Both the position numbers and the translations under genes were made by a program. From the NCBI GenBank assembly GCA_947311845.1, contig CAMZMU010000080.1:19966132-20030131 (forward strand): DNA of 64,000 bases, given 5' to 3'. This document shows, piece after piece, positions 21,768 to 33,744 of the stretch. This DNA comes from Poa pratensis (Eukaryota; Streptophyta; Magnoliopsida; Poales; Poaceae). How positions within the stretch are numbered: the stretch's first letter is position 1; each line of letters opens with the position of its first letter. Below the pieces are notes generated by a model, which saw nothing but the letters and a program-made list of their open reading frames with translations, searched no databases and had not been told where the DNA came from.

Positions 21768-23040
21768 GCTATTAATTAGCTTACATGTTTGCTATGACAC
21801 GTTGGCCTCATACATAAAAAGTAATATAATTACTCATATATGTAGAAGGTGTGTTATAGGAAACGTATAAATGAGCTAATAAATGCCAGCTATACACAGA
21901 CAAATGTATAAGGTTCCATGCATGCATGCACATTTCGGTTTTTATTAGCTTGGTTACACACTTGCCATGACACCTTGGATCCATGCTAAAAAAAAGTAAT
22001 CTCTACTGTTTCTATCCGTGTACACATGGCTTTGAATTACTTGTTTATATGTTTGCTATGCCACGTTGGTCACAAATAAAATAACAAACTACTACCACTC
22101 AAAGAAAAGACAATCAAACTATCATCAGTTTCAGGTATGTACCAGGTGTCATAGCAAATGTATAAACAAGTTAATAAACGCCAGCTATACATAAAGAGAA
22201 ATGTATAAGGTTCCATGCATGTATGCACATTTCTGTTTTTATTAGCTTGGTTAGACACTTGCTATGACACCTTGGATCCATGGTAACAAACAAGTAATAT
22301 CAATTGTTTCTATCCGTGTACACATGGCTTTTAATTAGCTTTTATATGCTTGCTATGCCACATTGGCCAAATGTTAAATAAAGACAATAGAACTACTCAT
22401 CAGTTTCAGGTATGTACCAGGTGTCATAGCAAACGTATAAACAAGCTAATAACGCCAGCTATACAGATGGAGAAATGTATAAGCTAGGTTCCATGTATGT
22501 ATATTTCGGTTTTAGGTAGCTTGGTTACGCAGTTGCGACGACAACTTGGTTCCATATTAAAAACAAGTAATCTCTATCTATGTAGGCATGGCTTTTAATT
22601 GTCTTGTTTATATGTTTGCTATGCCACGTTGGCCACATATAAAAAAAGACAATCAAACCACTCATCAGTTTCATGTATGTATCAGCTGTCATAGTAAACG
22701 TACAAACATGCTAATAAACGCCAGCTATATAAACAGAGAAATGTATAAGGTTCCATTTCTTACATTTCAATTTTAATTAGCTTGGTTATACACTTGCGAT
22801 GACACCATGGATCCATACTAAAAAAAGTAACCTCAACAGTTTCTATCCATGTACACATGGATTTTGATTAGTTTGTTTATATGTTTGCTATGACACGTTG
22901 GCCACATATAAAAATAGATAATCAAACCACTCATCAGTTTCATGTATGTATCAGGTATCATAGAAAACGTACAAAAAGGTTAATTGAAAGCCGGCTATCT
23001 ATACACACATAGAAATGTGAAGCTGCCTTAGTGGTTATTA
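21768..23040. repeat. Five-unit tandem repeat upstream of UGT copy B
   Basis: Same array as 6715-7990, same unit number and spacing. Units match their positional counterpart in block A better than their neighbours do, so the array existed before the segmental duplication. Confidence 0.7.
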
Positions 23041-24436
23041 CTTTGGCTCAGTTGTGGCGGCTGATATAAAAGATCTCTACGCACACCACTGATACAACTC
23101 TACAATACACTGAACGTTTGTTTTAGCTAGAAAATAAAACTGGATGAATAAAAGTTAGTTGTTGTAATGTAAATAAATAATAAAGTAAAACATAATGAGT
23201 GCAAAATAGTGGCGATTGGTGTGGCGGAATTAATTGTCCATAAGCAATTAGTTAAGTTACTATTTCGAATATCACCATTACAGTTTTATATGTGTGAGAG
23301 GTCACAACTTACATGCGCGCAAACACTCTTATTACATGCACTTAAGAATGAAATCTCTAACAAGCACTCCACAAATACCAAAGATTAATTAAGGCAAAAT
23401 CTAACCATAGCCTCTTGACTGCCATGATTAACTACATCTTGCATATTTGTTTAGTCAACTTCAGCTTTCATGCGTTTTATTAAATTTCTTAAGAGATACC
23501 CGCTGCAACGCGGGGTGTCGTTCTAATACCTCTTATAAAGCAAAACCCCACTACGGTGCATTAAATATTTTCTATCTCAACATGCAATCTATACACATCA
23601 TCCACTACTTTACCCAATCTATTGTCCATGTCATCTCCACCAATAATAATTTATAATAGTACATCTTTCATGCAACCTATCCACGTCAACTTTTTTCAGC
23701 CATATAATTGTCCACGTCACTAATATTTTGTTCTCAAATATCCAACAATTTCACACGAAATTTAGTGTCTTGGCTATTCCGATTAAATTAATCCTAACAA
23801 TTGAATATTTTATGCGATTTATAACCATTTCATTTAAATAATAATTTTTAAAAAGATTCCCGCTGCAACACGCGGGATATTTTTCCAGTGTTTCTATCAT
23901 TATAAGTACATGTAGGCTATTCTGTCACTCCTGATTCCGATTTTTTAACTTTCTCAATGTACTACTAACGCGAGGTGCATAGCCATCCGGTGCGAGGTGC
24001 TTTTTACATCCGTTGGAGTATGGATCAATAAAATTGCTCGACTCACGCGTTCCTGATGGCATAGCCTGAGATTGCTTTACAGTTTCCGTTTGCCCCTGGC
24101 CATGAAAGAGGACGAGCCTTTTAGAGAAACTCTTATACATATAGCAAAATTTCATGCCGCAAAAGTATTCTATAATAATCCGCAATACACTTTACAGTGT
24201 GGCATTTGATCTGGCAATACAGATGCCGCAAAAGTGATAGCATAATTCAAATAATTTGTTCATGCCTACTTGAAGATTCAAACATGAAAGCAACACACAT
24301 TATTTAAACATTACAAACTAGATAACAATTCAACATTAGAAACTAAACTACATTAAACAAACTAGATAAACTAAAAACTACATAAGAAGTTTCCATTCTT
24401 CCCTGGAGGCGACTGATCGATGGCTACGATCACTCA
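23041..24436. other. AT-rich spacer, copy B
   Basis: Counterpart of 7991-9384, with the two CCCGCTGCAAC(G/A)CG motifs near 23500 and 23860. No gene recognised. Confidence 0.45.
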
Positions 24437-24822
24437 CAATTAACACCAGAGTCGCTGTCGTAGAGATCGTCTATATCTTGACAGTTCCTCAAACTAGGCC
24501 CGCTCTATTTTCTCGACTTTTGTGGTCCCGGCGGAGATCCCGTGAGCGAGCTTTACCTCTCGCTCCTCCCGACATGTGCTCTTGGAGCGGCGGACGACCT
24601 CCGTAGCTCTGAGTCGTTGTCTTCCAGCTCCTACGTGAAGACATTTTCGAAGAGGACGTAGTCGGCATTGGTCGGCGCCAGTGATGTCGTGGGAGGGGCG
24701 TCGTCGAAGTAGGAGGCCGATGATTTGGCTAGGAGATGCAGGTGGATGGGGGATGAAGGGGCGGGATACGGCGGCACAGCGACGCGAGGGCTCCCCGCCT
24801 CATGGTCGTTAAGCCGCCTCAA
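24437..24822 (-). pseudogene. Small degenerate coding-like segment, copy B
   Basis: The minus-strand frame from an ATG at 24822 is open for 63 codons (MRRLNDHEAGSPRVAV, then LLAKSSASYFDDAPPTTSLA) to a stop at 24631. Further pieces like those of copy A follow, ending DSDSGVDCE. The Gypsy element sits only 48 bp upstream of this ATG. Unrecognised; probably not a functional gene. Confidence 0.3.
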
Positions 24823-24865
24823 TGCTGGTTATCTAGCTGCGGGCGATGGAGCGAAGGCAGCGGCC

Positions 24866-24870
24866 TCTAG
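24866..24870. repeat. Target duplication TCTAG, left (Gypsy)
   Basis: TCTAG abuts the 5' LTR here and the 3' LTR at 34225-34229. Block A has a single TCTAG at 9823-9827. Confidence 0.9.
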
Positions 24871-25350
24871 TGTCGGGGGAATGATTAACCCGCGACTTAA
24901 GGCTGCGCTATCATTGTTGGGCCACGTGAAAGATGGGCCAATCTCGCATCGCGACTCGATAAAGGAAAGTTCCAGAAGGTCGGTGCAAACTTGCCTTGGA
25001 AGACAAGAAAGATAATCAGGCTTCGTGTAGAACTCTTGTAACCTGACGAGCCTCTGTGTATATAAAGAGGACTCGCAGGACTTAGAGAGGGTCAAGCTAT
25101 CAAGCCCAAAACCCTAGCTCATACGGCGAGTACCAGATCGGATCGCCTCCGTTGTAACACCTCGATTATCATATCAATACCAATCTAGGGTAGGCAGGAA
25201 GTAGGTCTTTTACCTCACATTGAGGGGGCCGAACCTGGGTAAATCTGTGTTGATCTTTGTTCCTGCGATCCCAAGCTCGGAGATGCTTGACTCGCGTAAT
25301 CCCACACCTACGAAGTCATCTATGACACCTGACGTGACAAACCCACGACA
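24871..25350 (+). repeat. 5' LTR of the Gypsy element
   Basis: 480 bp, starting TGTCGGGGG and ending CCCACGACA. A TATA-like TGTATATAAAGAGG near 25056 is the likely U3 promoter, and AAAACCCTAGCTC follows near 25108 as in many plant LTR leaders. Confidence 0.95.
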
Positions 25351-25351
25351 G

Positions 25352-25370
25352 TTGGCGCCCACCGTGGGGC
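25352..25370 (+). promoter_or_regulatory. Primer binding site
   Basis: TTGGCGCCCACCGTGGGG begins one base after the 5' LTR, in the position where a tRNA 3' end primes minus-strand synthesis. TTGGCGCCCACCGTGGGG-like PBS sequences are common in grass Gypsy elements. I have not assigned the tRNA. Confidence 0.8.
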
Positions 25371-25405
25371 CTGCGGTCAAGAGCGTCACGTTCCGCGCAG
25401 TATCC

Positions 25406-27600
25406 ATGAAGGGAGCTGAAGATCTTGTTGTTGGCCGTATCATCACGGTCAATGGCACACCCCTCATCGACGATTCAAGCTGGGGGCCGGAAGCAGATTA
25501 CTTGGAGACCGGCCACGTTATCCCGTTTGGATCCATCAACGTCTTCGTTGGCTTCATCGGTGGCAGGTCCATTAGCTCGGTCCAAGAAGGCGATTCAGTA
25601 GAAGAAGTCGCCGATGATGGGGAAGAATCCGTCGAAAGCATGGACTCGCAAGAGTTTGGGTCCATTATACCTGCCTTTGAAGAAAGTTGCTGGGGTTACC
25701 CACCAGAAATCGCATTATCACCAGATCGAAAGACGGCGCGAGTCGCGGTTTACACGACCGGAGGAGCAGGCGCATCAGGAACTGCTGGAGAAACCGAGGC
25801 ATCGACACCCCCAAGCAACCCACTTCTTGTCCCCGTGTCAGCCACGAACGCCGCCCTCCGTCCAACAGAAATTGAGGCCGCCAGGGCCGAGCTCCTGTAT
25901 GAGGTTCGAAGGATGGAAGAAGAGCGCCGCAGGCTCGATCAGATAAGCCAAGGAATCCAACAGGAGCGGCAGAGAGTAGCCGCGCTGGCTGCGACTCAAC
26001 GACAGGTTGACCCGCAAACACAACTGCGCGCGACTCAACCAACAGTGGAAATCCCGCTCACTCCAGCCGCGGGAACGGGAATCCAGACGACTGCGGAAGG
26101 AAGGGTACCAACAAATCAAGAGACCCAGCAACAACCAAGGAGGTTTCACACCCCGCAGGGCCATTACCAGAACCCTGTCGATAATATGTATGCTGCGGCT
26201 AATATCTTGACTCAGATGGTACCAACAGGCGATGACCCGGTCAATGCTGAGGCGCGGCGCGTGATTCAGATGCTAAGTACGGCAGTCCTGCAACAAGCCA
26301 ATAGGGCGGAAGCCGAAGCACAGCTGCCCCTCGTACCAGCCAATCACAGGATTGCAGCAGAAAGAAGCGTCCAAAGCAGGCCACCAGAGAACGTATCAGG
26401 AGTCGCACAGAGGCAGCAGGAGCAAGTCGCAGAAGCGCAGGCGAATATGCCAGTGGTGCAAACGCGGCCCACAGATAACCCCGCGGGCGTGCCCACAGCC
26501 CTGTCCTCGCGACTCAAGGGACCGGCGTGTTTCACTGAAAGGATCAGATCGGAACCTTTTCCTTAAGATTTTAAAGGGCCACGCAAGGTGGCAAACTACA
26601 ACGCCAGCATGGATCCAACCACCTGGCTGAACAATTACGAGATGGGGATGAGCATTTTGAACGCCTCAGAGGAAATATGTGCAAGGTACCTCAACATGAT
26701 GCTAGAAGGTGCAGCGCACATATGGCTGCAAAATTTGCCTCCCAACTCTATAAATACTTGGGAGTAACTGAAGGATGCCTTCGTTAAAAACTTCCAAGGA
26801 ACTTGCAAACGACTCTGCAATATAGAAGATCTCGAGCGTTGTGTCCAGAAGGAAGGCGAGTCAAGTCGTCATTGGATGAAAAGGGTGGCAGAAATAATAC
26901 ACTCCTCAGATAATATACCACCAAGCTCAGCCGTCCTGGTAATGGAGAAAAACTGCAAGTTTGAGCCGCTGATTCATAAGCTGGGTCACATGAAGGATAA
27001 AGTCAAGAGCCTCAGCGAAGTGATGGCTGCGGCTAACAAATATGCCGGCTCATATAAAACCAGAGACGCGTCAGACGGAGAAGAAGAGGAGGTTGCTGCC
27101 AAAGGAAAGAAAAACTCCAACAAGCCCCAGCAGCAGCAAACAAGCCACAACAACGCGAATCAAAACAAACGCAAAAACGAAGATGGTCACTCAGGGCTCG
27201 TCGCCAATGCGCGTGGAGGATTCAGAGGCCAGCGTGGAAGGGGTCGAGGATACGGCTCCCGTCCAATCAATATGCAAGAAGTTTTTAACCGGCCATGCGA
27301 CCTTCATGCGACAGGTGATGGACGGCCAGCGGATCATACCAAGGCGCAATGCCACTATTACAAGAAGTGGAAAGAAGAGAGCCAACACAACGGGGGGAAT
27401 TCCATTGAAGGAAACCCTAGTGCGGCTCATAACACAAATATTGGGCAGCACGGCGCGAGTAACCCCAGGCAAACGGGGCAGTATCACACAATAGTTATCG
27501 ATACCTCCAAAAGGGAAGAGAAATTGAGCCGCAGAAGTCAGCAGGTGAACGCCGTGATACCAGCAACACCTAATTGGTTAAGGTGGTCAGAATACGCAGT
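25406..27600 (+). pseudogene. Gypsy gag polyprotein, interrupted by stops
   Basis: From ATG 25406 the frame runs through a Gln/Glu-rich coiled region (EVRRMEEERRRLDQ) to a stop at 26564-26566. The same frame continues with a retrotransposon gag core (LNNYEMGMSIL, YLNMMLEGAAHIWLQNLP), is broken by TAA at 26765-26767, then goes on through HWMKRVAEIIHSS, an Arg/Gly-rich tract (RGGFRGQRGRGRG) and a C..H..C knuckle-like segment. Gag forms the cytoplasmic particle. Two in-frame stops mean that this copy cannot make it. The frame stays aligned across both stops, so they are point changes rather than shifts. Confidence 0.85.
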
Positions 27601-28284
27601 AACCTGGAGTCGCGATGATCACCCACCACAAGTACGGGAACCTGGCAAGTTGGCGCTGGTTGTGGCACCGTACGTTGCAGGATACAAACTGACCAAAGTG
27701 CTTATGGATGGAGGAAGCAGCATTAATATCTTGTACTACGATACGTTCCAGCGTCTAGGACTCAAGGATTCCAGCCTGTAGCCCACGTCAACAGTGTTTC
27801 ACGGCATTGTCCCAGGAAGGTCCGCACGGCCAGCGGGGAAAATAATCCTAGGGGTAACTTTTGGGACAGAAGAGAACTTTAGAAGCGAATTCCTATACTT
27901 CGAAGTAGTAAAATTCCAAAGCCCATATCACGCCTTGTTTGGAAGAACGGCCTTTGCTAAGTTTATGGCCAGGCCATGCTACGTGTACCTACAGTTGAAA
28001 ATACCAGGATCAAAAGGGGTCATCACAGTGTACGGAGATAGAGAAAAAGCGATAGAATGTGAAAAGGGAGATGCGGCCTTCGCAGAATCCGCCTGTGCCG
28101 CGGAAGAGCTAAAAGATTATAAGTCGCAGGTGGACCCAAACGACATGAGTGTAGTTACCACGCCATCTGCCGAGCCACCAATGAAATTCAAAGCGGCCCA
28201 GGACACTAAGCAGATAAATCTGGTTCCTGGCGACTCATCCAAGCAAACCAGCATTGGAGCACACATGGAAGAAAAGCAGGAGAA
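27601..28284 (+). pseudogene. Gypsy protease region
   Basis: Contains the aspartic protease signature KVLMDGGSSINILYYDTFQR (Asp-Gly-Gly-Ser) near 27700, which cleaves the polyprotein. A TAG at 27779-27781 interrupts the frame shortly after. It continues with YHALFGRTAFAKFMA and PGSKGVITVYGDREKA, the linker before reverse transcriptase, until the solo LTR cuts it at 28289. Confidence 0.85.
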
Positions 28285-28289
28285 GGCCC

Positions 28290-29609
28290 TGATACGTCTC
28301 CAACGTATCTATAATTTCTGATGTTTCATGCTTGTTTTTATGTATCATTGTCACATGTTTTATATGCATTATATATCATTATTATACATTTTCTGGGACT
28401 AACCTATTAACAAGATGCCACAGTGCCAGTTCCTGTTTTCTGCTGTTTTTGGTTCCAGAAAAGCTGTTCGGGCAATATTCTCGGAATTCGACGAAACAAA
28501 AGCCAAACCTCCTATTTTTCCGAGGGACACACGGAGCCAGAAGGGCAAGCCAGGGGGAGGCCCACGGCCTCCAAACCACCTGCTCGCGCGGCTGGGCCCA
28601 CAGGCGCACCGGGAGGTGAGGAGGGAGCCCAGGACCTCCGCCGACATCGCCCCTTCGCCTATATATTGCCTAAGACGCGAAAACCCTAAAACACCAAGTG
28701 ATATATCCAGAAGAGTTCCGCAGCGCCACCGCCATCGACGACAAGTTTCGGAGGACAGAAGTCTCTGTTCCGGCACGCTGCCGGGACGGGGAATTGCCCC
28801 CGGAGTCATCTCCATCGACACCACCGCCATCTTCATCGCCGCTGCTGACTCCCATGATGAGGAGGGAGTAGTTCTCCCCCGAGGCTGAGGGCTCTACCGG
28901 TAGCTATGTGGTTCATCTCTCTCTCCCATGGTGTGATCTTTATGTGATCATGAGCTTTGTAATCTAGTTGAATAAGTAGATGTTACTCTTTATCTATTAT
29001 GCACTCTATAGGTTACTTTAATATGAACTCCGGTACTCTCCACGGTGTAAAGGTGACAGTGTGTGCACCGTGTGTGATTCCTTTATGACGTTGTGGCGCT
29101 TGTTTACTCCGGCTTGAGGTGTGCTTTTGCAGCCCTACACAATGAATGATGTTTGTTATCCAACAAGAGAGTGTTTAAGAGTAGCTTTTACTTATTCAGT
29201 TATGAGATCATTGTTGAGAGTGTCCACTAGTGAAAGTATGATCCCTATGCCTTGTTTCTAAGCATTGAAACACCGTTTACAACAAGATCTGCTACATGTT
29301 TGCTTGCTGCCATCTTTATTTCAGATTGCAGTTACTACTTATAATCATCCCTATCACTTGTATTTCACTATCTCTTCGCCGAACTAGTGCACCTATACAT
29401 CTGACAAGTGTATTGGGTGTGTTGGGGACACAAGAGACTTCTTGTATCTTAATTGCAGGGTTGCTTGAGAGGAATATCTTTTACCTCTACCTCCCTGAGT
29501 TCGATAAACCTTGGGTGATTCACTTAAGGGAAACTTGCTGCTGTCCTACAAACCTCTGCTCTTGGAGGCCCAACACTGTCTACAAGAATAGAAGCGTGCG
29601 TAGACATCA
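28290..29609 (+). mobile_element. Solo LTR (1,320 bp) nested in the Gypsy pol gene
   Basis: The insert begins TGATACGTCTCC and ends TAGACATCA (TG...CA), flanked by the 5-bp duplication GGCCC at 28285-28289 and 29610-29614. Removing it and one GGCCC restores an open frame (EKALVAFLQENKDIF) of the surrounding polyprotein. It has no internal coding region but has a promoter-like CCTATATATTGCC near 28660 followed by AAAACCCTAAAACACC. Sequences with these termini are, as far as I recall, very common in Triticeae. Most likely an LTR left after recombination between the two LTRs of an inserted element. Confidence 0.85.
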
Positions 29610-29614
29610 GGCCC

Positions 29615-30726
29615 TCGTCGCTTTTCTCCAGGAAAATAAGGACATCTTCGCATGGAAGCCGTCAGATATGCCAGGGGTACCAAGAGAATTAGCAGAACAT
29701 AGCCTCAAAGTGAACCCTGCGGCTAAACCAGTGAAGCAGCCACTACGGCGTTTCCACGATGATAGGAGAAAGGCAATAGGAGAGGAAATAGCTCGCTTGC
29801 TGGCTGCAGGATTCATCACGGAGGTATACCATCCGGAGTGGGTGGCAAACCCAGTGTTGGTTATGAAAAAGAACGGTACGTGGCGAATGTGCGTTGATTA
29901 CACCAGTCTTAACAAAGCTTGTCCAAAGGATCCATTTGCTTTGCCGCGAATCGACCAAGTGATTGATTCAACTGCTGGGTGCGAGCTGTTATGCTTTTTG
30001 GACGCCTATTCAGGCTACCATCAAATCAAGATGAAGAGGGAGGACCAAGAAAAGACGTCCTTCATCACACCCTTTGGAGCTTTTTGTTATGTCAGCATGC
30101 CCTTTGGGTTGAAGAACGCAGGTGCGACTTACCAAAGATGCATTCAGAATTGTCTACATGAGCAAATAGGTCGCAACGTTCACGCCTACGTGGATGATAT
30201 TGTGGTTAAGTCGCAAGTTAGCCAGGATCTTATTAGTGATCTGGCAGAGACATTCACAAATCTCAGAAAATACAACATGAAGCTCAACCCCACAAAGTGC
30301 GTCTTCGGAGTACCAGCAGGAAAGCTATTGGGATTCATAGTATCAGAAAGAGGCATTGAGGCCAACCCTGACAAGATAAAGGCCGTGATGGATCTCCAAA
30401 AACCAGAAAAGATAAAAGATGTGCAGCGACTTACCGGTTGCGTAGCAGCTTTGAGTCGCTTTATATCAAGATTGGGAGAGAAAGCACTACCTTTGTACAG
30501 ACTGTTGAAAAAATCAGACACCTTCGTTTGGGACGCAGAGGCCGACGAAGCTCTGACAGCCTTGAAACATCAATTGACAAATGCTCCAGTTCTGGCGGCT
30601 CCAAAGGATAAAGAGCCCATGCTACTATACATAGCGGCAAATTCCCGTGCTGTGAGCGCTGTCATGGTTGTGGAGAGACAAGAACCGGAAAGGAATACCC
30701 TGTCCAGAGACCAGTATATTACGTGA
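29615..30726 (+). pseudogene. Gypsy reverse transcriptase
   Basis: Classic Ty3/Gypsy RT: DIFAWKPSDMPGVPRELAEH leader, FITEVYHPEWVANPVLVMKK, the catalytic Asp of LCFLDAYSGYHQI, MPFGLKNAGATYQR and the YVDD box (HAYVDDIVVKS, near 30185). The thumb and start of the RNase H connection follow (LRKYNMKLNPTKCVFGV, LLGFIVSERGIEANPDKI). The frame is open from the solo LTR boundary to 30726. Near 30690 the true frame shifts, since YYVSEVLTASKQRYPQWQKL lies in another frame, so RT is no longer fused to RNase H. Confidence 0.9.
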
Positions 30727-30729
30727 GCG

Positions 30730-32791
30730 AAGTCCTCACAGCTTCCAAACAGCGTTACCCACAGTGGCAGAAGTTGGGTGTTTGGAGCACTACTTCCAAG
30801 AACATCCAATAACTGTGGTTAGTTCAGCACCGTTGGCAGATATCATCCGTAATCGAGAAGCTACTGGAAGAGTCGCTAAGTGGGCGATCGAGTTGGGACC
30901 ACATCACATCAGCTACGAGCCGCGCACATCAATTAAGTCGCAAGCCCTTGCAGATTTTATTAACGATTGGACAGAAATCCAAGTCGCTCCTAGCATGGCA
31001 GAAACCAAATACTGGACCATGCATTTTGATGGGTCAAGACAGTTGCAAGGCTCGGGGGCTGGAGTTGTTCTAACATCTCCCAAGGGAGACAAGCTGCGGT
31101 ATGTGCTACAGATACACTTCAACTGCACAAATAACGTGGCGGAGTACGAGGCACTGCTTCATGGTCTACGTATAGCAAAGGAGATGAACATCAGTCGCAT
31201 ACGCTGTTTTGGCGATTCAGACTTGGTGGCACAGCAGGTCTCTGGAACGTGGGACAGCAAGGATGCGAACATGGCTGCATATAGAAGAGAGGTGGACAGA
31301 ATTGCTGGACATTTCACTGGATACCAAGTTGAACATATTGATCGGAGACAAAACGAAGCTGCAGATGCCCTGTCTCGGCTTGGATCCAACAGACAGTCAG
31401 TCCCACCCAATGTTTTCCTGGATGAACTGCACAATCCATCAGTCAAACCTCCAGCAGAGATTGACATTGCAGAGCCAGAGGATGATTCAACTTTAGTCGC
31501 AGCCCTGCATGAACAGCCAGGATGGACAGAGCCATACATGGCATATTTAAGTCGCGGAGTGCTGCCAGACGATGAGATTGAGGCGCGCAAAATCATACGA
31601 CGATCAAAGGCCTATACAATCATCAACAACGAATTATACAAGCGCAGCGTGTCAGGAGCATTCCAAAGATGTGTCTCACCAGAAGAGGGACGAAAAATCT
31701 TGCACGAAATTCATTCAGGCGATTGTGGCCATCATGCTTCGTCAAGATCTTTGGTGGCAAAGGCGTTCCGACATGGATTCTTCTGGTTAACAGCATTAGC
31801 AGATGCAGAGCAAATTGTCAGAGTGTGCGATGGATGTCAAAGATACGCTAGGCAAGATCATATGCCAGCTCAAGCACTTCGCACAATACCCATCACATGG
31901 CCTTTTGCCGTATGGGGTTTTGACATGGTAGGGCCCTTCAGACGGTCTTCAAACGGAAAAACTCACCTCCTGGTCATGGTGGACAAATTCACAAAGTGGA
32001 TAGAAGCAGAACCTGTGGGAGATTGCGAGGCTGAAACAGCAGTCAAGTTCTTGAAGAAGGTCATATTCCGCTTCGGGTACCCCCATAGTATCATTACAGA
32101 CAATGGGAGCAACACCTCTGAAGGGGCTACACAGATATTTTGCGCAGACAATGGGATAAGATTGGACCTCACGTCAGTAGCACACCCGCAGAGCAATGGA
32201 CAAGCTGAGCGAGCTAACCAGGAAATTCTCCATGGAATTAAGCCGCGCCTTATTGAAAAGGTCGAAGCATCTCCAGGATGTTGGGTGGAAGAATTGCCAG
32301 CAGTACTGTGGAGCTTAAGAACAACCCCTAACAGATCCACAGGATTTACACCATATTTCATGGTCTATGGAGCAGAAGCAGTCATGCCCAGCGACATCAT
32401 ACATGATTCACCAAGAGTTGCGGCTTACATCGAGACAGATAATGAGATAGCTCGGCAAGACTCGGTGGACACATTAGAAGAGGTTAGAGACTTGGCAGCA
32501 TCAAGGTCAGCGGTATATCAACAAGACTTGCGACGCTATCATGCCAGACGCATCAAAACCCGCACCTTTCAAGAAGGCGACCTAGTACTGCGACTTAAAC
32601 AAGATCACAAGGGAATGCATAAGCTGTCCTCTCCATGGGAAGGACCCTACATCATCAGCAAGAAGCTAAACAATGGGTCGTACTATCTGCTGGATGTAAG
32701 GGAAGAAAGCAGCGAACGCCATGATTTCGAGGATCGTCTCGAGGCACCTCGCCCTTGGAACGTCGCACACCTGCGACCGTACTATACATAA
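30730..32791 (+). pseudogene. Gypsy RNase H and integrase, N-terminally frameshifted
   Basis: After HYFQEHPITVVSSAPLADII the frame is open for about 660 codons. RNase H is seen as MHFDGSRQLQGSGAGVVL, NNVAEYEALLHGL and CFGDSDLVAQQ, then HIDRRQNEAADALSR. Integrase has its HHCC zinc region (GHHASSRSLVAKAF, RVCDGCQRYA) and a DDE core: FDMVGPF, IITDNGS, then QSNGQAERAN. A C-terminal segment (EGDLVLRLKQDHKGMHKL, SPWEGPYII) ends with TAA at 32789-32791. RT before RNase H before integrase is the Ty3/Gypsy order. The first 50 codons of this frame are out of register with RT. Confidence 0.88.
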
Positions 32792-32877
32792 GAAAAGGCT
32801 AATAGAGCCAAGCATCATCCTTTCCAGCTTTATAGCTGAGTATCATCACAGCCACTCAGGGCTAGAACTTCAACTTT
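32792..32877. other. Gypsy 3' untranslated start
   Basis: Short non-coding stretch between the integrase stop and the hairpin array. Nothing recognised. Confidence 0.4.
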
Positions 32878-33093
32878 GGTCGCCACCTAGGCGCGACCTA
32901 TGCAACATCTGATCGCCACCCAGGCGCGATCGACCCTTGTATCAGAAACCGGCTGCCACCTAGGCGCGGCCGTAAACTTTGTATCATTTCTGGTCGCCAC
33001 CTAGGCGCGACCGACCCCATGTATCACCATGGATCGCCACCTACGCGCGATCCAACCCTATGTATAACACTCGGTTGCCACCAAGGCGCGACC
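32878..33093 (+). repeat. Six 21-nt hairpins spaced about 40 bp apart
   Basis: The units start at 32878, 32911, 32951, 32992, 33032 and 33073. The type unit is GGTCGCCACCTAGGCGCGACC. Each can form a 6-bp stem (GGTCGC with GCGACC). Units 2 and 5 read GATCGC...GCGATC, changing both sides together. Units 3 and 6 use pairs that remain possible as G-U in RNA. The linkers share CCATGTATCA and TTGTATCA words. Confidence 0.8.
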
Positions 33094-33733
33094 TTATGTG
33101 TCATCATAATCAAAGCTTATCATAGCTTAGCCTATCATGGCATATCATTATGTTTCTTGGGGTCTTTGTTACCCTGAAACAGCCAATTTATTGGCAATTA
33201 TCAAATTTACCTTAAGTTGGATTGCTACTCGCATTATGTGGCCAAAGTACTGGGGTGTGGCGTCAATCGAGCTTGATTGCCTATCATGGCCGCTCTCGAC
33301 CCTGAACACACATGTTCCTAGGAAATACTGAGTCGCGCGAGTGCCCACTTAAGGATTCAGATGGCCTAACTAGAGGTCGATGTACTGCTTATAGTACGGC
33401 AACACCAATTACAATTACTTGTATCTTAACAATTGTTTTATTCATGATATCAAGTTACAGGTGATGACCTTCAGAATTCTCTGAGAAGAATTGAGATGAT
33501 TACCACGTTACATCCTCTCAATCCTTGGGGGCTACATCATATTATCATCAAAAATTTGAAGATCGTCATCAAGTTCTGAAGCTATCAGGCTACTCTAACA
33601 AAGAAGCTCACGAAGTCAGATGATCTTCCAGGTGCGAGTCAAGGCCAATCCTGCACAATTATAAGTCGCGAAATAAGGAAAAGCGCGGCCTAAACATTCA
33701 AGATCAAGAAATACTATGAAGTTCAGGCCACGC
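33094..33733. other. Gypsy 3' non-coding region
   Basis: About 640 bp between the hairpin array and the polypurine tract. No long open frame and no recognised signal. Confidence 0.5.
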
Positions 33734-33744
33734 TTGGGGGCTAA
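33734..33744 (+). promoter_or_regulatory. Polypurine-tract-like sequence
   Basis: TTGGGGGCTAA directly precedes the 3' LTR, in the place of the plus-strand primer tract. It is short and G-rich, as in related grass elements. Confidence 0.65.
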
